NCBI GenBank assembly: GCA_039105265.1
Contig: JAPFFF010000027.1
Location: 2,170,001-2,234,000, forward strand
Length of the DNA: 64,000 nt
Direction of reading: 5' to 3'
Source of the DNA: Tritrichomonas musculus
Taxonomy: Eukaryota > Parabasalia > Tritrichomonadida > Tritrichomonadidae
Shown here piece after piece: positions 38,878-51,026 of the stretch. The notes beneath the pieces were generated by a model that saw only the letters and a program-made list of their open reading frames with translations, was not told where the DNA came from and ran no database searches. The position numbers and the translations under genes were made by a program. Each line of letters starts with the position of its first letter. Position 1 is the first letter of the stretch.

Positions 38878-39690
38878 TTATTTGTTTGTCCTTTGTGAAT
38901 GAGGTTGTATTAGAGGTACCTTTCTATTTCTTGGTGACGTATAATTTGGTTTAGCTCTTTGCAGCAATGGTGTTGGTGATTGTGGCACTTTATCAGAAAT
39001 TAGTGTATTACCTGTTATTCCTTCTTTTTTAGTTTGATTTTCTTGAGTAGAATCATCCCTTTCTTCTGAGTTTTGATTGTGATCAATAATTAAAATTCTA
39101 TTGCTTGGATTTCTTTGAGATTTTTTTTCTTTGTTTTTATTTTTTGGTTGCGATATTCTTCTTCTTGTTATGTGGTAAAAACTATTGCTGTTAATGGATA
39201 TCAAATAATTGATTGCTTCATTAACATCATAATTATTTGATCTAAGTGCTTCTTTACAGTCTTCAATATCATATCCAAGTTGATGTACTTCATTGACTTT
39301 ATCATCAAAATCATCTGGAATATTTTTTAAAACAGATGTGTATATAGAGTGAATAATTTTTTCAAAAAATCTACTTTTATTGGGTTTTGAGAAATAACAA
39401 AAAGAATTTAATGCTTGTTTGGATGGAACAATCAATTTTTTTTCAGGATTATCATCTTTTTGATTATTATCATCAAAATTTATAAAGACTAAATTTTGTT
39501 CATTAATTTTTTGAAGATTATAGTTGTTTGGATAGAAAAGATGATCCATTTCTGTAGATATTATAAAAATTTTATTTACAGATGATTTCATTTTCTTGGA
39601 TAAATATAAAGTCACATCTGAAACAGTCGCACTTTCAGGAAAGGTTTGTTTATAAGTTTTTCCTGCTAAGTTTTGAAGTTGTATTTCCAT
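38878..39690 (-). CDS. UBL-UBA protein (ubiquitin shuttle-like)
   Basis: This is a 270-residue protein with an ATG start and a TCACAT initiator-like site 6 nt upstream (39692-39697). Residues 1-72 form a ubiquitin-like fold (MEIQLQNLAGKTYKQTF, VSDVTLYLSKKM, IFIISTEMDHLF, LVFINF). Residues about 128-168 form a UBA domain (VNEVHQLGYDIEDCKEALRS, then NNYDVNEAINYLIS). The C-terminal 100 residues are basic, Ser/Pro/Asn-rich and probably disordered. A UBL plus UBA layout is that of Rad23/Dsk2-type shuttles, which carry ubiquitinated proteins to the proteasome, although no second UBA or XPC-binding domain is seen. Confidence 0.78.
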   Translation of the reverse strand: MEIQLQNLAGKTYKQTFPESATVSDVTLYLSKKMKSSVNKIFIISTEMDHLFYPNNYNLQKINEQNLVFINFDDNNQKDDNPEKKLIVPSKQALNSFCYFSKPNKSRFFEKIIHSIYTSVLKNIPDDFDDKVNEVHQLGYDIEDCKEALRSNNYDVNEAINYLISINSNSFYHITRRRISQPKNKNKEKKSQRNPSNRILIIDHNQNSEERDDSTQENQTKKEGITGNTLISDKVPQSPTPLLQRAKPNYTSPRNRKVPLIQPHSQRTNK

Positions 39691-40188
39691 TATGTGATGG
39701 TTTTTTTAAGACAAAGTTTTTATTCAATTTTTTGAATGTATACCTAATCGCATGTATTCAAAAAGCTGTGACAAAACTAATAGGGCATTTTATAAATTTT
39801 TCAAGAAAAAAATATTAATTATCTGAATATAAAAGGATTTGAACAATTTTAGCAATACATATTTGCGCTCTCAACATTTGAGACTCAGCTTTCTAGGTAT
39901 CAAAATTTTTAATGAATTCCAATTAAAGGTACCCAAACTCTATTTTTTCGGACAATACATTTTATATATTACTTAATTATTTTTTAAATAATCATATTTA
40001 TATTTAAAAATATTAAATATTTATCTAATAATTTCCAGTATAAACAGAAATTTAATTTTGTCGAATTTTGATTAGTTTACAAATTTACAAAATTGAAAAG
40101 GTTTTAAAATGATTTTTTTAAAAATTTGAATAAAAAATCTTTTTGATTAACATTTTTTAAATAAATATATACAAATAAATGTTTATAT
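39691..40188. other. Intergenic, nothing recognised
   Basis: AT-rich spacer. It ends at the target duplication GTTTATAT (40181-40188) of the large element. Confidence 0.5.
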
Positions 40189-40878
40189 CAGGGTTGTCGA
40201 TCGATGATGATAAATATCGATTATCGGCTCATTATCGATAGTCCGATAATATCGATAAAAATTTGTTCGATAACCAATAATTATCGATAAATACGTTAAG
40301 CAAAACCGCCGATATTTGGTCACTATCGGACGGTTACGGTTCGATATTCTCCGATATTTTATAATAAAATTTCCATACTTTTTTTTACATTTTTGATTAA
40401 AATTTGGAATTTTATATTTTTAATTGTACTTCAATAGTGCATGCTGAAATAAGCGAAATAAGGTCAGGGTGCATTATATGTCCAATATAATAATGAGAAG
40501 CTAAAAAATCAGGGTTTTGATTAATACATAAAAAGATTATTTTCAAAATTTTTAAAAAAGAACCAATTGGCCAACAAAAAAAGATTATGATTAAGAACAA
40601 AGTTATAAGACGATAATTTCCTCATATCTTCTCAGTATTAAATTTTTTCCATATTTGCAAATTAACGAATCTTTATATGTAATGAAATATTAATGCAATG
40701 CTACTAAAATAATTTGCGTTTTTTTTATTAAAAGAATATCAAGTCTAAAAATATTTAGAGAAATGGAGAGAATTTTATTAATTTACAAAAAGTTATCTTG
40801 TTCACTTTTTGATAAATTTAACAAATTTTGCAATTCACTTTTTGAGCTGAAGGCTCAAAAAGTGAAGAAAAATTTGTA

Positions 40879-43167
40879 CAGTATCACGATTAAGTGGTTT
40901 ACGACACGAATTAGTGGTTAACGATGAAGTGAATAATTGAAAATTTGAATAATATTTACAATACATGATGTATGTGGTTTACCATTTTTGAATAAATAAG
41001 ATAAAAAAATTCAATTAAATAGTTCAAATTTTAAGAGAATTGAAAAAAAATCAATAAATTTATGAATAGACACTATCCTGACCCAAGACTCAAAGATGAA
41101 CAGCCACCTCTTGAATTTGTTACAGATTTTACAGGAACTGACAGTGAGATAGAAGCTTTTAAAAGGTTGGTCAACTCAGAAGAATATAAAAATGCAACAA
41201 CTTTCAGAGAGCAGGTCGGGTTAATTGCTGATACTGTTCGAAACGATCTTTATCATGTGTCAATAAAACGTATTGCTGACCTTTTTGGAAAAAATAAAGC
41301 ATCAGTACACCAACAAATAAAAAAATATCATCGAGGAAAAAGGCCAAATGGCAGACCAAGAGAATTGAGCAAAGCTGAATTGAATATAATTAAAAGTGAA
41401 ATTAGAAAGTACCATTTAAACAATCGTTATCCTACTTATGACGAAATTGCAGATATGATATATCTACGTTTTCATAAATATCTCCTTCAAGATACATTAA
41501 GAAACTATTTTCAAGAAGAGCTATCTGACGAATTCAAATCATGTCCAGGAATTGCTATGGATGAAGACAGGCTGGATGCAAGTGAAGAAAAAATAGATGA
41601 TTATTACAATCAATTAGATGAAACGATAAATGGAATTCCTACACCATTTATTTTCAATTTAGATGAGTGCGGTTTTGAAGATTGGATGGATGCAAGAGAA
41701 GAGCGCCTTATCGTGTCTCACGCAGTGGCAAACTTTCTACAGCCCTCCATTGCATTTCTGCTGATGGAACATGGATGAGTCCTCAAATAGTGGCCAAAAG
41801 AGTTACTTTTGATTCTGAGATTTACAAATATGTATCACCATATTTCTTCCAACCAGTTCATACTGCTTCAGGTTACGTCAACTCCGTTTCATTCAAATAT
41901 TGGTTTGATCATCAATTTATTCCACACTTAATGGCAAAAAGAATGCAGAATAACTATTTTGGCGATTGTGTACTTATAATGGATGGTTTACTTGCTCATA
42001 AAAACGTAATTGAAAATATAGATTTAGCATTATACAGAATTAAAGTCATATTTCTACCTCCACATTCGTCGGACCAAACACAACCATTAGATTTAGGTGT
42101 GTTTGGTCCAACAAAACGATATTGCTCAAATTTCAGGAAACATCCTGATGTCTCAAATCAAACAAATCAAACTATTAACACAATTCGTTCATTGTGGCAA
42201 GCAAGCGCACCAGATTGCGTAATTTCAGCTTTTCGTTGTGCAGGGATCGTTCCAATACCTCAAGCATCAATTGACAACACATTGATTTTAGCAAAAGTTG
42301 CTCGAAGTTGTTGCGAATCAGTACGACACTACCAAGCTAGCCATATTGACAATCTGATCAGAAACGGAATTCATTTATCAGAATCACAAATGATTGTATT
42401 GGAAGAAAGAAGAAATGGAGTGTTTCCTAGAAATTATAGGATAAAAATCCCAAACTTTTCCTAAAAAATGCAAAATAAATAAAAATCCACTTTTTAATTT
42501 TTATTAATATCTTATGATTAAAAAAAAAAAAAAAAAAAATAAAAATTGAATTAAATGAAAAATACAATTGTTTTATAACGAATAAAAGCAAATTTATCCT
42601 GTTTTGAAAGGTAAACAATAAGTCATCATGCATATTGAAATTTGGTTTATAGGAAAATGTAAATAGTATTGATTTGTATTATTAAAAAAACGTTTTATTA
42701 TTGGAAAAATCATTATTAGCTTATATAAATCAATAAAACAGAGATTAAAAATATTTCGAGATAATTTCCATTAAAAGCTAAAATTAAGACGATACAATAA
42801 ATAAATCAATAAAACAATGCGAAAATATCTATTGTACTCTTAATTTGGATAAAACAATCTATAATTGTAACAATGAAATTTGTACTAACAATGCAAATCT
42901 TAGAGAATCGGATAATATTAAAAGAACTAGTAACGTGATATTTGATAATTAGCGAAATATAAACTTTTGTTCTTTTTTTTTAATGAAATAACAAGAGCCT
43001 TACTAAAGAAAATGTAAAATTTTATGTTCTTTTTTCTACCGTATATTTTTTTCTACCGTATTTTTATATATATATATATATATATTGAAAACATAATTCA
43101 AATTTTCAATTATTCACTTCATCGTTAACCACTAATTCGTGTCGTAAACCACTTAATCGTGATACTG
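40879..43167 (+). mobile_element. Pogo-like (Tc1/mariner superfamily) transposon
   Basis: It is 2,289 bp long with 72-bp terminal inverted repeats (40879-40950 and 43096-43167) that I find identical. They start CAGTATCACGATTAAGTGGT, and TA duplications lie at both ends (40877-40878 and 43168-43169). It encodes one transposase (broken once). Identical ends point to a recent insertion. Confidence 0.92.
41062..42464 (+). pseudogene. Pogo/DDE_1-type transposase, one frameshift
   Basis: About 467 residues in two frames that meet near 41730. The N-terminal part has a helix-turn-helix region (VSIKRIADLFGKNKASVHQQ) and a second basic helical segment typical of pogo/CENP-B-like DNA binding. The catalytic DDE/D domain shows FIFNLDECGF (first Asp), ALHCISADGTWMSPQIV, VLIMDGLLAHKN (second Asp) and FLPPHSSDQTQPLDLGVFGP (third acidic residue, QPLD). 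All three catalytic residues are present. The frame changes after RLIVSHAVAN to KLSTALHCIS, so this copy is probably inactive unless the shift is a sequence error. The enzyme would cut and paste its own element at TA sites. Confidence 0.88.
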
Positions 43168-43169
43168 TA

Positions 43170-43280
43170 ATTCTCGCGGACACTTTTTGAATATTTTTTA
43201 TTAAAAAGTTGTATAAGTAACATTATTTTAACATAAAAAGTTATGTTTTCAAAGTATTCAAAAAGTGGCCTTGCGAGAAT
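43170..43280. mobile_element. 111-bp foldback MITE adjoining the pogo-like element
   Basis: The inverted ends ATTCTCGC and GCGAGAAT are followed inward by CACTTTTTGAATA and its inverse. TA flanks both sides; the left TA is also the right target site of the pogo-like element. Confidence 0.6.
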
Positions 43281-43596
43281 TAATTTTTTTGCCAAAATAA
43301 AATTATCTTTATTGATTTTAAATTTCATACTTAAATATTATTAGAATTATAATATATTACTTATCTTTTATCTTAATATAATAAAACAAAACCCCAAAAA
43401 AATAAGACCTGAACTTATCCAGCCATCATATTGTTTTAAAATATTTTGGATAATAATTAATTTAAGTATATTATTATTTGCATTTGTAATTATAATTGTA
43501 AACTATTTTATTTCTTTTTGATTAAGATATTTTAATAAAAAAAATTTTTCAGTTATTTTTTTCATAAAGCTCATAGAATTTAATTTTTTTATTTTT

Positions 43597-43651
<55 letters not shown>

Positions 43652-43703
43652 AATTTATCAAAAAGAAATAAAATAGTTTAATCTCATAGCCAGATAAATT
43701 CCA

Positions 43704-44031
43704 GGATCAACTCAAATATAGTTATTCTTTTCTGAAGAACCTTCAAAAAGTGGAAATCATTCAGAAAAAATAATCAAATAAAAATAATAAAAAAATAATC
43801 TTTTTATGTTACAAAATTTTTACCGATTCTTGCCGCCAGCCGCGGGGTCTCGACTCGGCTTCGCTTCGTTCAGCCTCGCTCGACGTCCGCTAGGCGGTAT
43901 GTAGTCTAAAAATAATGTAAAAATATAAAAAGATTTGTTTTTTTCAATTATTTTATTTAGATTATTTTTTCTGAATGATTTCCACTTTTTGAAGGTTCTT
44001 CAGAAAAGACTAACTATACTTTAGTTGATCA
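43704..44031. mobile_element. GC-core MITE family 2, copy 2
   Basis: The ends GGATCAACT and AGTTGATCA are flanked by the 8-bp duplication AAATTCCA (43696-43703 and 44032-44039). The inverted repeats of about 80 bp and the GC-rich core (43821-43905) closely match copy 1 at 38254-38574. It lies inside the hAT-like composite. Confidence 0.88.
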
Positions 44032-44086
44032 AAATTCCACAACCAGATAATCCTACCGCCAGATAATATTATCTTAAATATTGACA

Positions 44087-44500
44087 AACATTGATGCTAG
44101 CAACAGATAAATATTGATACTAACAACAGATAAACATCGATGCTAACAACAGACAAACATTGATGTTAACAACATACAAACATCGATGCTGACAACATAC
44201 AAACATCGATGCTAACAACAGATAAACATCGATGCTAACAACATACAAACATCGATACTAACAACAGATAAACATCGATGCTAACAACAGATAAACATCG
44301 ATGCTTACAACAGACAAACATCGATGCTAACAACAGATAAACATCGATGCTAACAACATACAAACATCGATGCTAACAACAGATAAACATCTATGCTAAC
44401 AACAGATAAACATCTATGCTAACAACAGATAAACATCTATGCTAACAACAGATAAACATCTATGCTAACAACAGACAAACATTGATGTTAATAACTGATT
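44087..44500. repeat. Minisatellite, 18 copies of a 23-bp unit
   Basis: The unit is AACATCGATGCTAACAACAG plus ATA, with variants (CTATG for CGATG, GACA or TACA for GATA). Eighteen exact-length units run from 44087 to 44500. Variant types are clustered (four CTATG units together at the right), showing local unit duplication. Confidence 0.95.
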
Positions 44501-45047
44501 CGCGTTTTTGCTAATTACAAACTTTTGTTAGTTTTTTTACAGAAAGCATTAATAAAGTTTTTTATGCTATGCTAATTTTTGAATAAAACTTTGACTAAAG
44601 TATTGTTTATTTGAATGCCTTTTATATAGATATTGTCTTTTTTCTAAAAGAAAAAAACTGTGTACTAGACACTTTTTGAACGTAGTTCAAAAAGTGGCGT
44701 TCCTTGTTATAGTAAAAGTTAATTTCCTATGAAATATAAAAAATCTTTTTTAATAATTTGATCATGTGTACATACAAGCTTTTTTATATGTCATTACTTG
44801 AAAAAATAACTTTTATATAATTATATAACAATTAAATAACCATAATTTCTAGTAAATATCTTTTCTTTACCTTAAAAAAATTAAAAATATCGGTCATTAT
44901 TGGCCATGATAAAAACCGTTTTTATCGATAATGATATTTATTATCGGATAGTATCGGTTATTCTACTCTACTCCCGATAATATCGATAATATTGGCAACG
45001 TATTTAACCGTTATCGGACACTATCGATAAACATCCCTCGTTTATAT

Positions 45048-48000
45048 AACGTTTATAATTTTTTTCAAGAATTTTAATTTTATTCCAGGATAACCGTTTT
45101 TTAATAATAAAATTTCAATTAGCTCATATAAAAAGTTCGTATTTTTTTTAAAAAATTATGATTTTTTCCTTACCTTTTTTATTCAAATTTTTCCTTCTCA
45201 ATTATTATCCCAGGATGATTGATCGTTTTTAATTCAATTTTTGAATTATATTTTGGTTGATAATCGACATGGTTGAATATTAAACCATCTTAAACGGTTA
45301 TCCTGGAATAAAATAAACATCCTGGAATTAAATAACAAACGTTATATATATTTATTGCTATTAATAGTTTTTTTGATTATTTTTTGAGAATCTAAGAAAA
45401 TTATCATTTTAATTATTGCCTTTTATAATTTTATTGTTATTATATATATTAATATACATTTTAAAACTATAAAATATCTTATATTGTGAAATGTAATTTA
45501 TAAAAATAAGATAAATATATTTTATTATTTGAATGCATTCTGAATATATAAAATTAATATTGTGTAGATATCTTATGCAATTAATTAATATTATATTCAA
45601 CAATATAATATACATGATTTAATAATATGGAATATTATGTTAAACTCAATGAATATCTAAAATGCCTATTTAGATTAACTGTATCGAGAATTTTTCAGTA
45701 AATTAAAAAAAACTTTCGTAACTGAATTTTAATTTACTGAAAAATTTTATTATAAAGAAAAAAATCATTAAAATTAAATTTTATTATTCATGATACGAAA
45801 GTTTTAATTTTATTATTCATGATTAAAATTAAATAATAATATTATTAAAAAAAAAAAAAAAATCATTAAAATTAAATAATAATATTATTAAAAAATCATG
45901 AATAATAAAATTAAATAAAATTAAATAATAAGAAAAAATCATTAAAATTAAATAATAATAGTAATGATTTTTTTCTCATTAAAAAAACTTTCGTAATTTT
46001 AATGATTTTTCAGAGGTATTCATGTGAAGTGAAAACTCGTTATTTGTTTTTTTTATTTTTACTTTAATTGAATGAATATTTTATCTTATGAAAAAAATAT
46101 TAAGATTATTTACTTCTATATATACAATACTGACATTTGCCATAATTGGTTTTAATGGATGTTGAGAATTTAAAAACAATTTAAAAAATAATGTTTCATC
46201 TATATCTCGAGTCAAATAAAATATTTATGTATTATAAATCAATAATAATATTTTGTATTTTATTTATAAAATATATTATCTGTTATATATCCAATTTATT
46301 AGCCATATATAAATTTAAATGCAAATTTACATCAAAAAATTAAGAAAATAACTTATTTCTCAATTGATTTACGAAATAATTATATAATAATTGTACAATA
46401 TAATAATAATAAATATTTAAATAAATTTTATTATGTAAATAAGTTACTTTATACTCTCATTTTAAAGAAAAATGTAATTTTATATTTTGCATTATTTTGA
46501 ATTATTTTTCATCGTATTTTGGTACGTTATTATTTTTTAGTGACGTGAGATGATTATTTTCGGTGAAGTGAAGTTAATAGTGAAGTGATTCTTGAAAAAT
46601 ATAAATTTCCTCATCTTCTTAAAAATATCATTAAAAATATTTTTTATAAAGTAAAATTATTATGTAATATATTATAAAAATAATTATAATATTTAATATA
46701 TTGAAAACCAAAAAATAATCACAATACAAAGCAACATATTTTTTTAGAAATTCAATTAAAAATCATCGTTTGATTGAATTTTTCATTTTTTTTTTGTTAA
46801 TTTATCTATTTAATATATAATGTAAAACTTAAATATAAAATTTAAATAGTATATAAAATATAATATATATTATATATATAAAATAAAATAAAGTTTTAAT
46901 AAAAATTCTACTAGGATAAAAAATGTTTATTATTTCAATATAAAAAATATAATAACTGAAAAAGTTAAAAATTTATAAAAAAAATAAAAACAAGTGTATC
47001 TCTAGAAAATAAATATTTTTTAAACATAAAAGTATTAATAAGTTATCAATATATATATACTATAATAATAAATAAAATAGAATTATATATATATTTATAT
47101 TTCATCAATTTTTATATAAAAAAAATTATATAGCCTCTCAATTATAAAACGATTCTTATTCAGAAAAATAAAAATAGAAATATCTCAAAAATATGAGTAT
47201 AAAATTCTTATCCATTAAAGTTCCTTCTTAGTTTCAAAATAAAAATAAAGAAAATATGATCAATATTACAATATTTCGTCAATTTCTCTACATGAATACC
47301 TCTGATTTTTCTTTATAATAAAATTTTCACTTCTCAATTATAATTTTCGTTTAATTTTCCATATTTTTCTCAAAAAATTGGATTATAAATAAATATATTA
47401 TTATTTTAAATCTTTAGGTAATTTTGATCGTGATTTCAATGCATTCAAAATTGAATTCTCTTAGATTGACAACTTCAAAATGTATGGAAACTCAAAAAAA
47501 TCGAAATAGAAATAACTAGTGGTTTTTAAATCATCATATTTTATAATATGTTTTTATATTGAATTTTATATTATTATAATAGCCATAAAATATTATATTT
47601 AAATTTTATTGTGAGATATATGCAAAATATATAAATTGAATAAATAAAGGGGAATTACCTTATCAATTATTAACGTATTATTTTCAAGTAAAAAATTGTT
47701 TTATATCAAAATTTAAGATATATTTTCACAATTAAATTATATATAAAAGTTTTATATAAAAATATATAGTTTATGATATAAGTTAATTGTTAATAGTCTA
47801 ATTGAAAATATGGATTTTGATATATTTTTCAATATTTCCCATATATGATTAAGTTATGTTTTCATATTATATATTTAATAAATATTCAATAATATTTAAT
47901 TTTGTTTAATTATTGATGAAAAATATTTATAGTAGAAATAAAAAGATATAAAAGAAATATATTTTTCAGAGAGCGTTTATTCAAAAAAAAATTGAACTAT

Positions 48001-48522
48001 TTCCAACTCACTTTTTGAATATTTTAAAATTTAAAGATTTATAAATTAAACTTTTTAATCATTATCAATTTATAATTTTGAACTATTTCCAACTCACTTT
48101 TTGAGATATTTCCTACATATTTTTATTTAGATTTTTTCAAGCATAAGAAATATTTTTAGCATTTTTAATTTATTAATTAGATTATTTTATCTAAATAATT
48201 TTTAAATTTCATTAAATAAAATAGATTATCTCTTAATTCAGAAAAACAAATAATCAATAAATTTGAATATTTCAGCTTTTTTTTGCTAATATAATAACTT
48301 TTTTGGTAACATTCATAAAGATATATTAAAAATTAAAGACTTTCTAATATCTTTACTGATCAGTTTTTATTAAATACATATAAGATATGATTAAAATTTA
48401 GTTTTTGAAATATTTTTAATAAAACCAGAATTTATGAATAGTATAGTTAGTAATTATTTATTATTATTCTTGATATCTTTTCTATTAATTTGTATTGATT
48501 TATTTTTTTATGTTTTTCTTTA
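45048..48522. other. AT-rich stretch without recognisable genes
   Basis: Very AT-rich. TTTCGTAACTG-type and AATTAAATAATAATATT motifs repeat around 45690-45990. Lone motifs such as TGAATTCTCTTAGATTGACAA at 47451-47471 recur near 50514. No gene, RNA or element ends are convincing. Confidence 0.5.
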
Positions 48523-48861
48523 ACGTGCTTTCAATAGACCCGGAGCATTTCAGTAGACCCAGAGCACTAATTTTTATTTTTATTATTTTTCATACAATTT
48601 AATTATTTTATTTAATATTTGATGATAAATTATATAAAAATTATTATTTTACATTATAATTTTTGTTAAATATTATTTGTTTTACTTTTTTGATTTGGAG
48701 ATATTTGTAAAATAGTGAAAAATAAAAAAAATTCTGATCGAAATATTTCTGATCATATTTGGTTTTCTTTTTTATAAAAAACGATCAAATTATGGCCAAT
48801 TTATGCTAAATTGACCTTGCTCCGGGTCTACTGAAATGCTCCGGGTCTATTGAAAGCACGT
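48523..48861. mobile_element. 339-bp MITE with 40-plus-bp inverted ends
   Basis: Ends ACGTGCTTTCAATAGACCCG and its inverse are followed by a second GTAGACCC(A/G)GAGCA block, which gives a terminal repeat of more than 40 bp. TA lies at both sides (48521-48522 and 48862-48863). The inside is AT-rich with no frame. It is probably a Tc1/mariner-type non-autonomous element. Confidence 0.85.
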
Positions 48862-48863
48862 TA

Positions 48864-50782
48864 TATGAAATAACGTTCAAATAAATTAGATAAAATATTT
48901 GTATTATTCATATATCTTGGTAGTTTAGAAAGTTTGTTTTTTATTTTATATATATAATTGTATAATATTTAGTATAAGTAAAAAATAAACTATACATATT
49001 TACTAAATCAGATAAAAATTTTAAAATATTAACATTTTTCCATTTTTTATTCAATTTTTATAAATAAAAATTGAATGTAGAAAAATAAAATTTGAATGCG
49101 ACCAAATTTTTTTAATAGAAAAATACAAACTTTTTCAGAAATTTTAAAAATCATCATTTATCTTTTTATCCCTACTATAATTTTTATTGAATATTCTTTA
49201 ACTTTTATATTATTCCATTAATTTAATTCATTTTTTATACTTAAATTACTTAGTTTTCACTTTAGTAAAATCGTAAAATTGATCCCCCTTTGAATAAATT
49301 AAAACTATTAAGTATTCAAAAATACGATTCAAGTAATCCATTATGAAAATCAATAAAAATTTATTATACATTGGAAATATGAATGAATATAAAATGTTAT
49401 CTATATAATTATTAATTATAATTTAGGTTTTGAAAAATTAAATAAGATATTGGAAATTTAAACTATGATTTTAATTTCAATAAAATGTTATTAATTTTAT
49501 TGAATGATTACATACAATAATTTGAGAAAATAAAAATCTATCATTATTTTCATTAATAATGATAAATTAAAATAGCTCATACAATTATTTATGAATGCTT
49601 TATCAAAATATTTTTATACCTTTGAATTATGGATGAGTTTTTAATTTTGAATGCATTTAGAGATTTATAATTATATATGTATTTATTTGTAAATAATTTT
49701 TGTGTTTCATTTTATATTTATTTTATCATATTTATATCATATATTTAATATATATTCTATTTAAGAAATTGTTTTAATAAGATATAAATAAATAATCCAA
49801 ATATTATACTCACAAAATATTTGAAGAGCTTTTATGTAAAAATTTATGCAAACATAAATATCCTAAAATAGAAACATATTTAACCTAATTGGCTCGGTAA
49901 AACCTCATTATATTTTATATTATAAGGTATATATTGTTTAGAGCTTGTAATATTATTCCAGTCTTTCCAGAATATTCAAGATTTTTTGTGAGAACCAAAA
50001 AACGTGCTTATTCAAAAAAATGAATATTAAAATAAAATAGACGTTTATTTGAGAGGATTTGGTTTTCAAACATTTTTATCTTTTTTTAATGGCTATATCA
50101 AGTTTCTTTGCCTCGATAAAAAACCATTAATTTTATTATATAATAACATATCCGAAAATTATATTAAACGGTTAAGCCAATCTCTCCAGAAAAATCACAT
50201 TTTTTTTTGTCGAAAATTTAATTTATAATATCTTCATAATTAGTGAAATAATAAGTGATATAAAATACAAACTAGCATTCAAAAACAATAAAACATATGT
50301 TTAGCAAATACAAATGCACATATATGATGGTATCATGCAGATATTCCATTTTAATGAGAAAAAATTAATTGGTCTATAAAGTTAAATATATATAATTCAT
50401 CATAAGTATGATATGAATAATCAATGTTACCGATCAATATTTACTATATAAAAAGATAAAAATATTTCAAAAAACAGTCCATACATTTCAACTTCACCTT
50501 TTTTTAAAAAATTGAATTCGCTTAGATTGACGACTTCACCTCTTCAGAAAAAAAAAATTAACCTTTTTTTTACCTTAAACCGTCAAAAAAAATAATATTT
50601 AGCTTTATCTCAATAAATCCTAGATAGATCTACCAATTAGCGAGATATATCATGTAAAATAAAATATATAAAACGATAAAATCATTACAGGAAAATGTAT
50701 CGAAGGGATTAGAAATTATTTGGAAATTATTGAAATATCGATTTTTGATTTTTCGTATCTCCACATATTCTTAATTAATTAA
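48864..50782. other. AT-rich stretch without recognisable genes
   Basis: No gene, RNA or element ends seen. Confidence 0.5.
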
Positions 50783-51022
50783 GGTGCAAATCCAGTACGT
50801 TTAGTAACCGCAATTTTTTTTGACATTCTCAAAGAATAAAATGACATGTTAAATAAAAAACGATTATTTTATTCCATTTCATATAACATGCCATAATGTT
50901 TATTTAAATTGTAAAATAAGTGTCAAAAACAAACCTAGTCAATTTAAACTTTTTCAGAGACATGCAACTATTCAAATAATAAACGTTCTCCTATTCAAAA
51001 AATAACGTACTGGATTTGTACC
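50783..51022. mobile_element. 240-bp MITE flanked by TTAA
   Basis: Ends GGTGCAAATCCAGTACGTT and GGTACAAATCCAGTACGTT (inverse) are flanked by TTAA on both sides (50779-50782 and 51023-51026). TTAA duplications are typical of piggyBac-type elements, though these ends lack the usual CCC start. Confidence 0.75.
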
Positions 51023-51026
51023 TTAA

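Larger units (their letters stand above)
40189..45039. mobile_element. 4.85-kb hAT-like composite element
   Basis: The left end is CAGGGTTGTCGATCGAT and the right end, reversed, is GAGGGATGTTTATCGAT. An 8-bp duplication GTTTATAT flanks both sides (40181-40188 and 45040-45047). Both subterminal regions (40195-40370 and 44888-45030) are packed with TATCGATA and CGATAATATCGATAA motifs, like transposase-binding arrays. The 8-bp duplication and the AGGG termini fit the hAT superfamily. No hAT transposase frame is seen. The interior instead holds a pogo-like transposon, a 111-bp MITE, a GC-core MITE and a minisatellite. Confidence 0.75.

Noticed and set aside
44087-44500. CRISPR-like array
   Set aside because: The units are contiguous 23-mers without unique spacers and the genome is eukaryotic; it is a minisatellite.
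40189-45039. hAT transposase gene within the composite
   Set aside because: The only transposase frames belong to the nested pogo-like element; the remaining sequence has no long frame.
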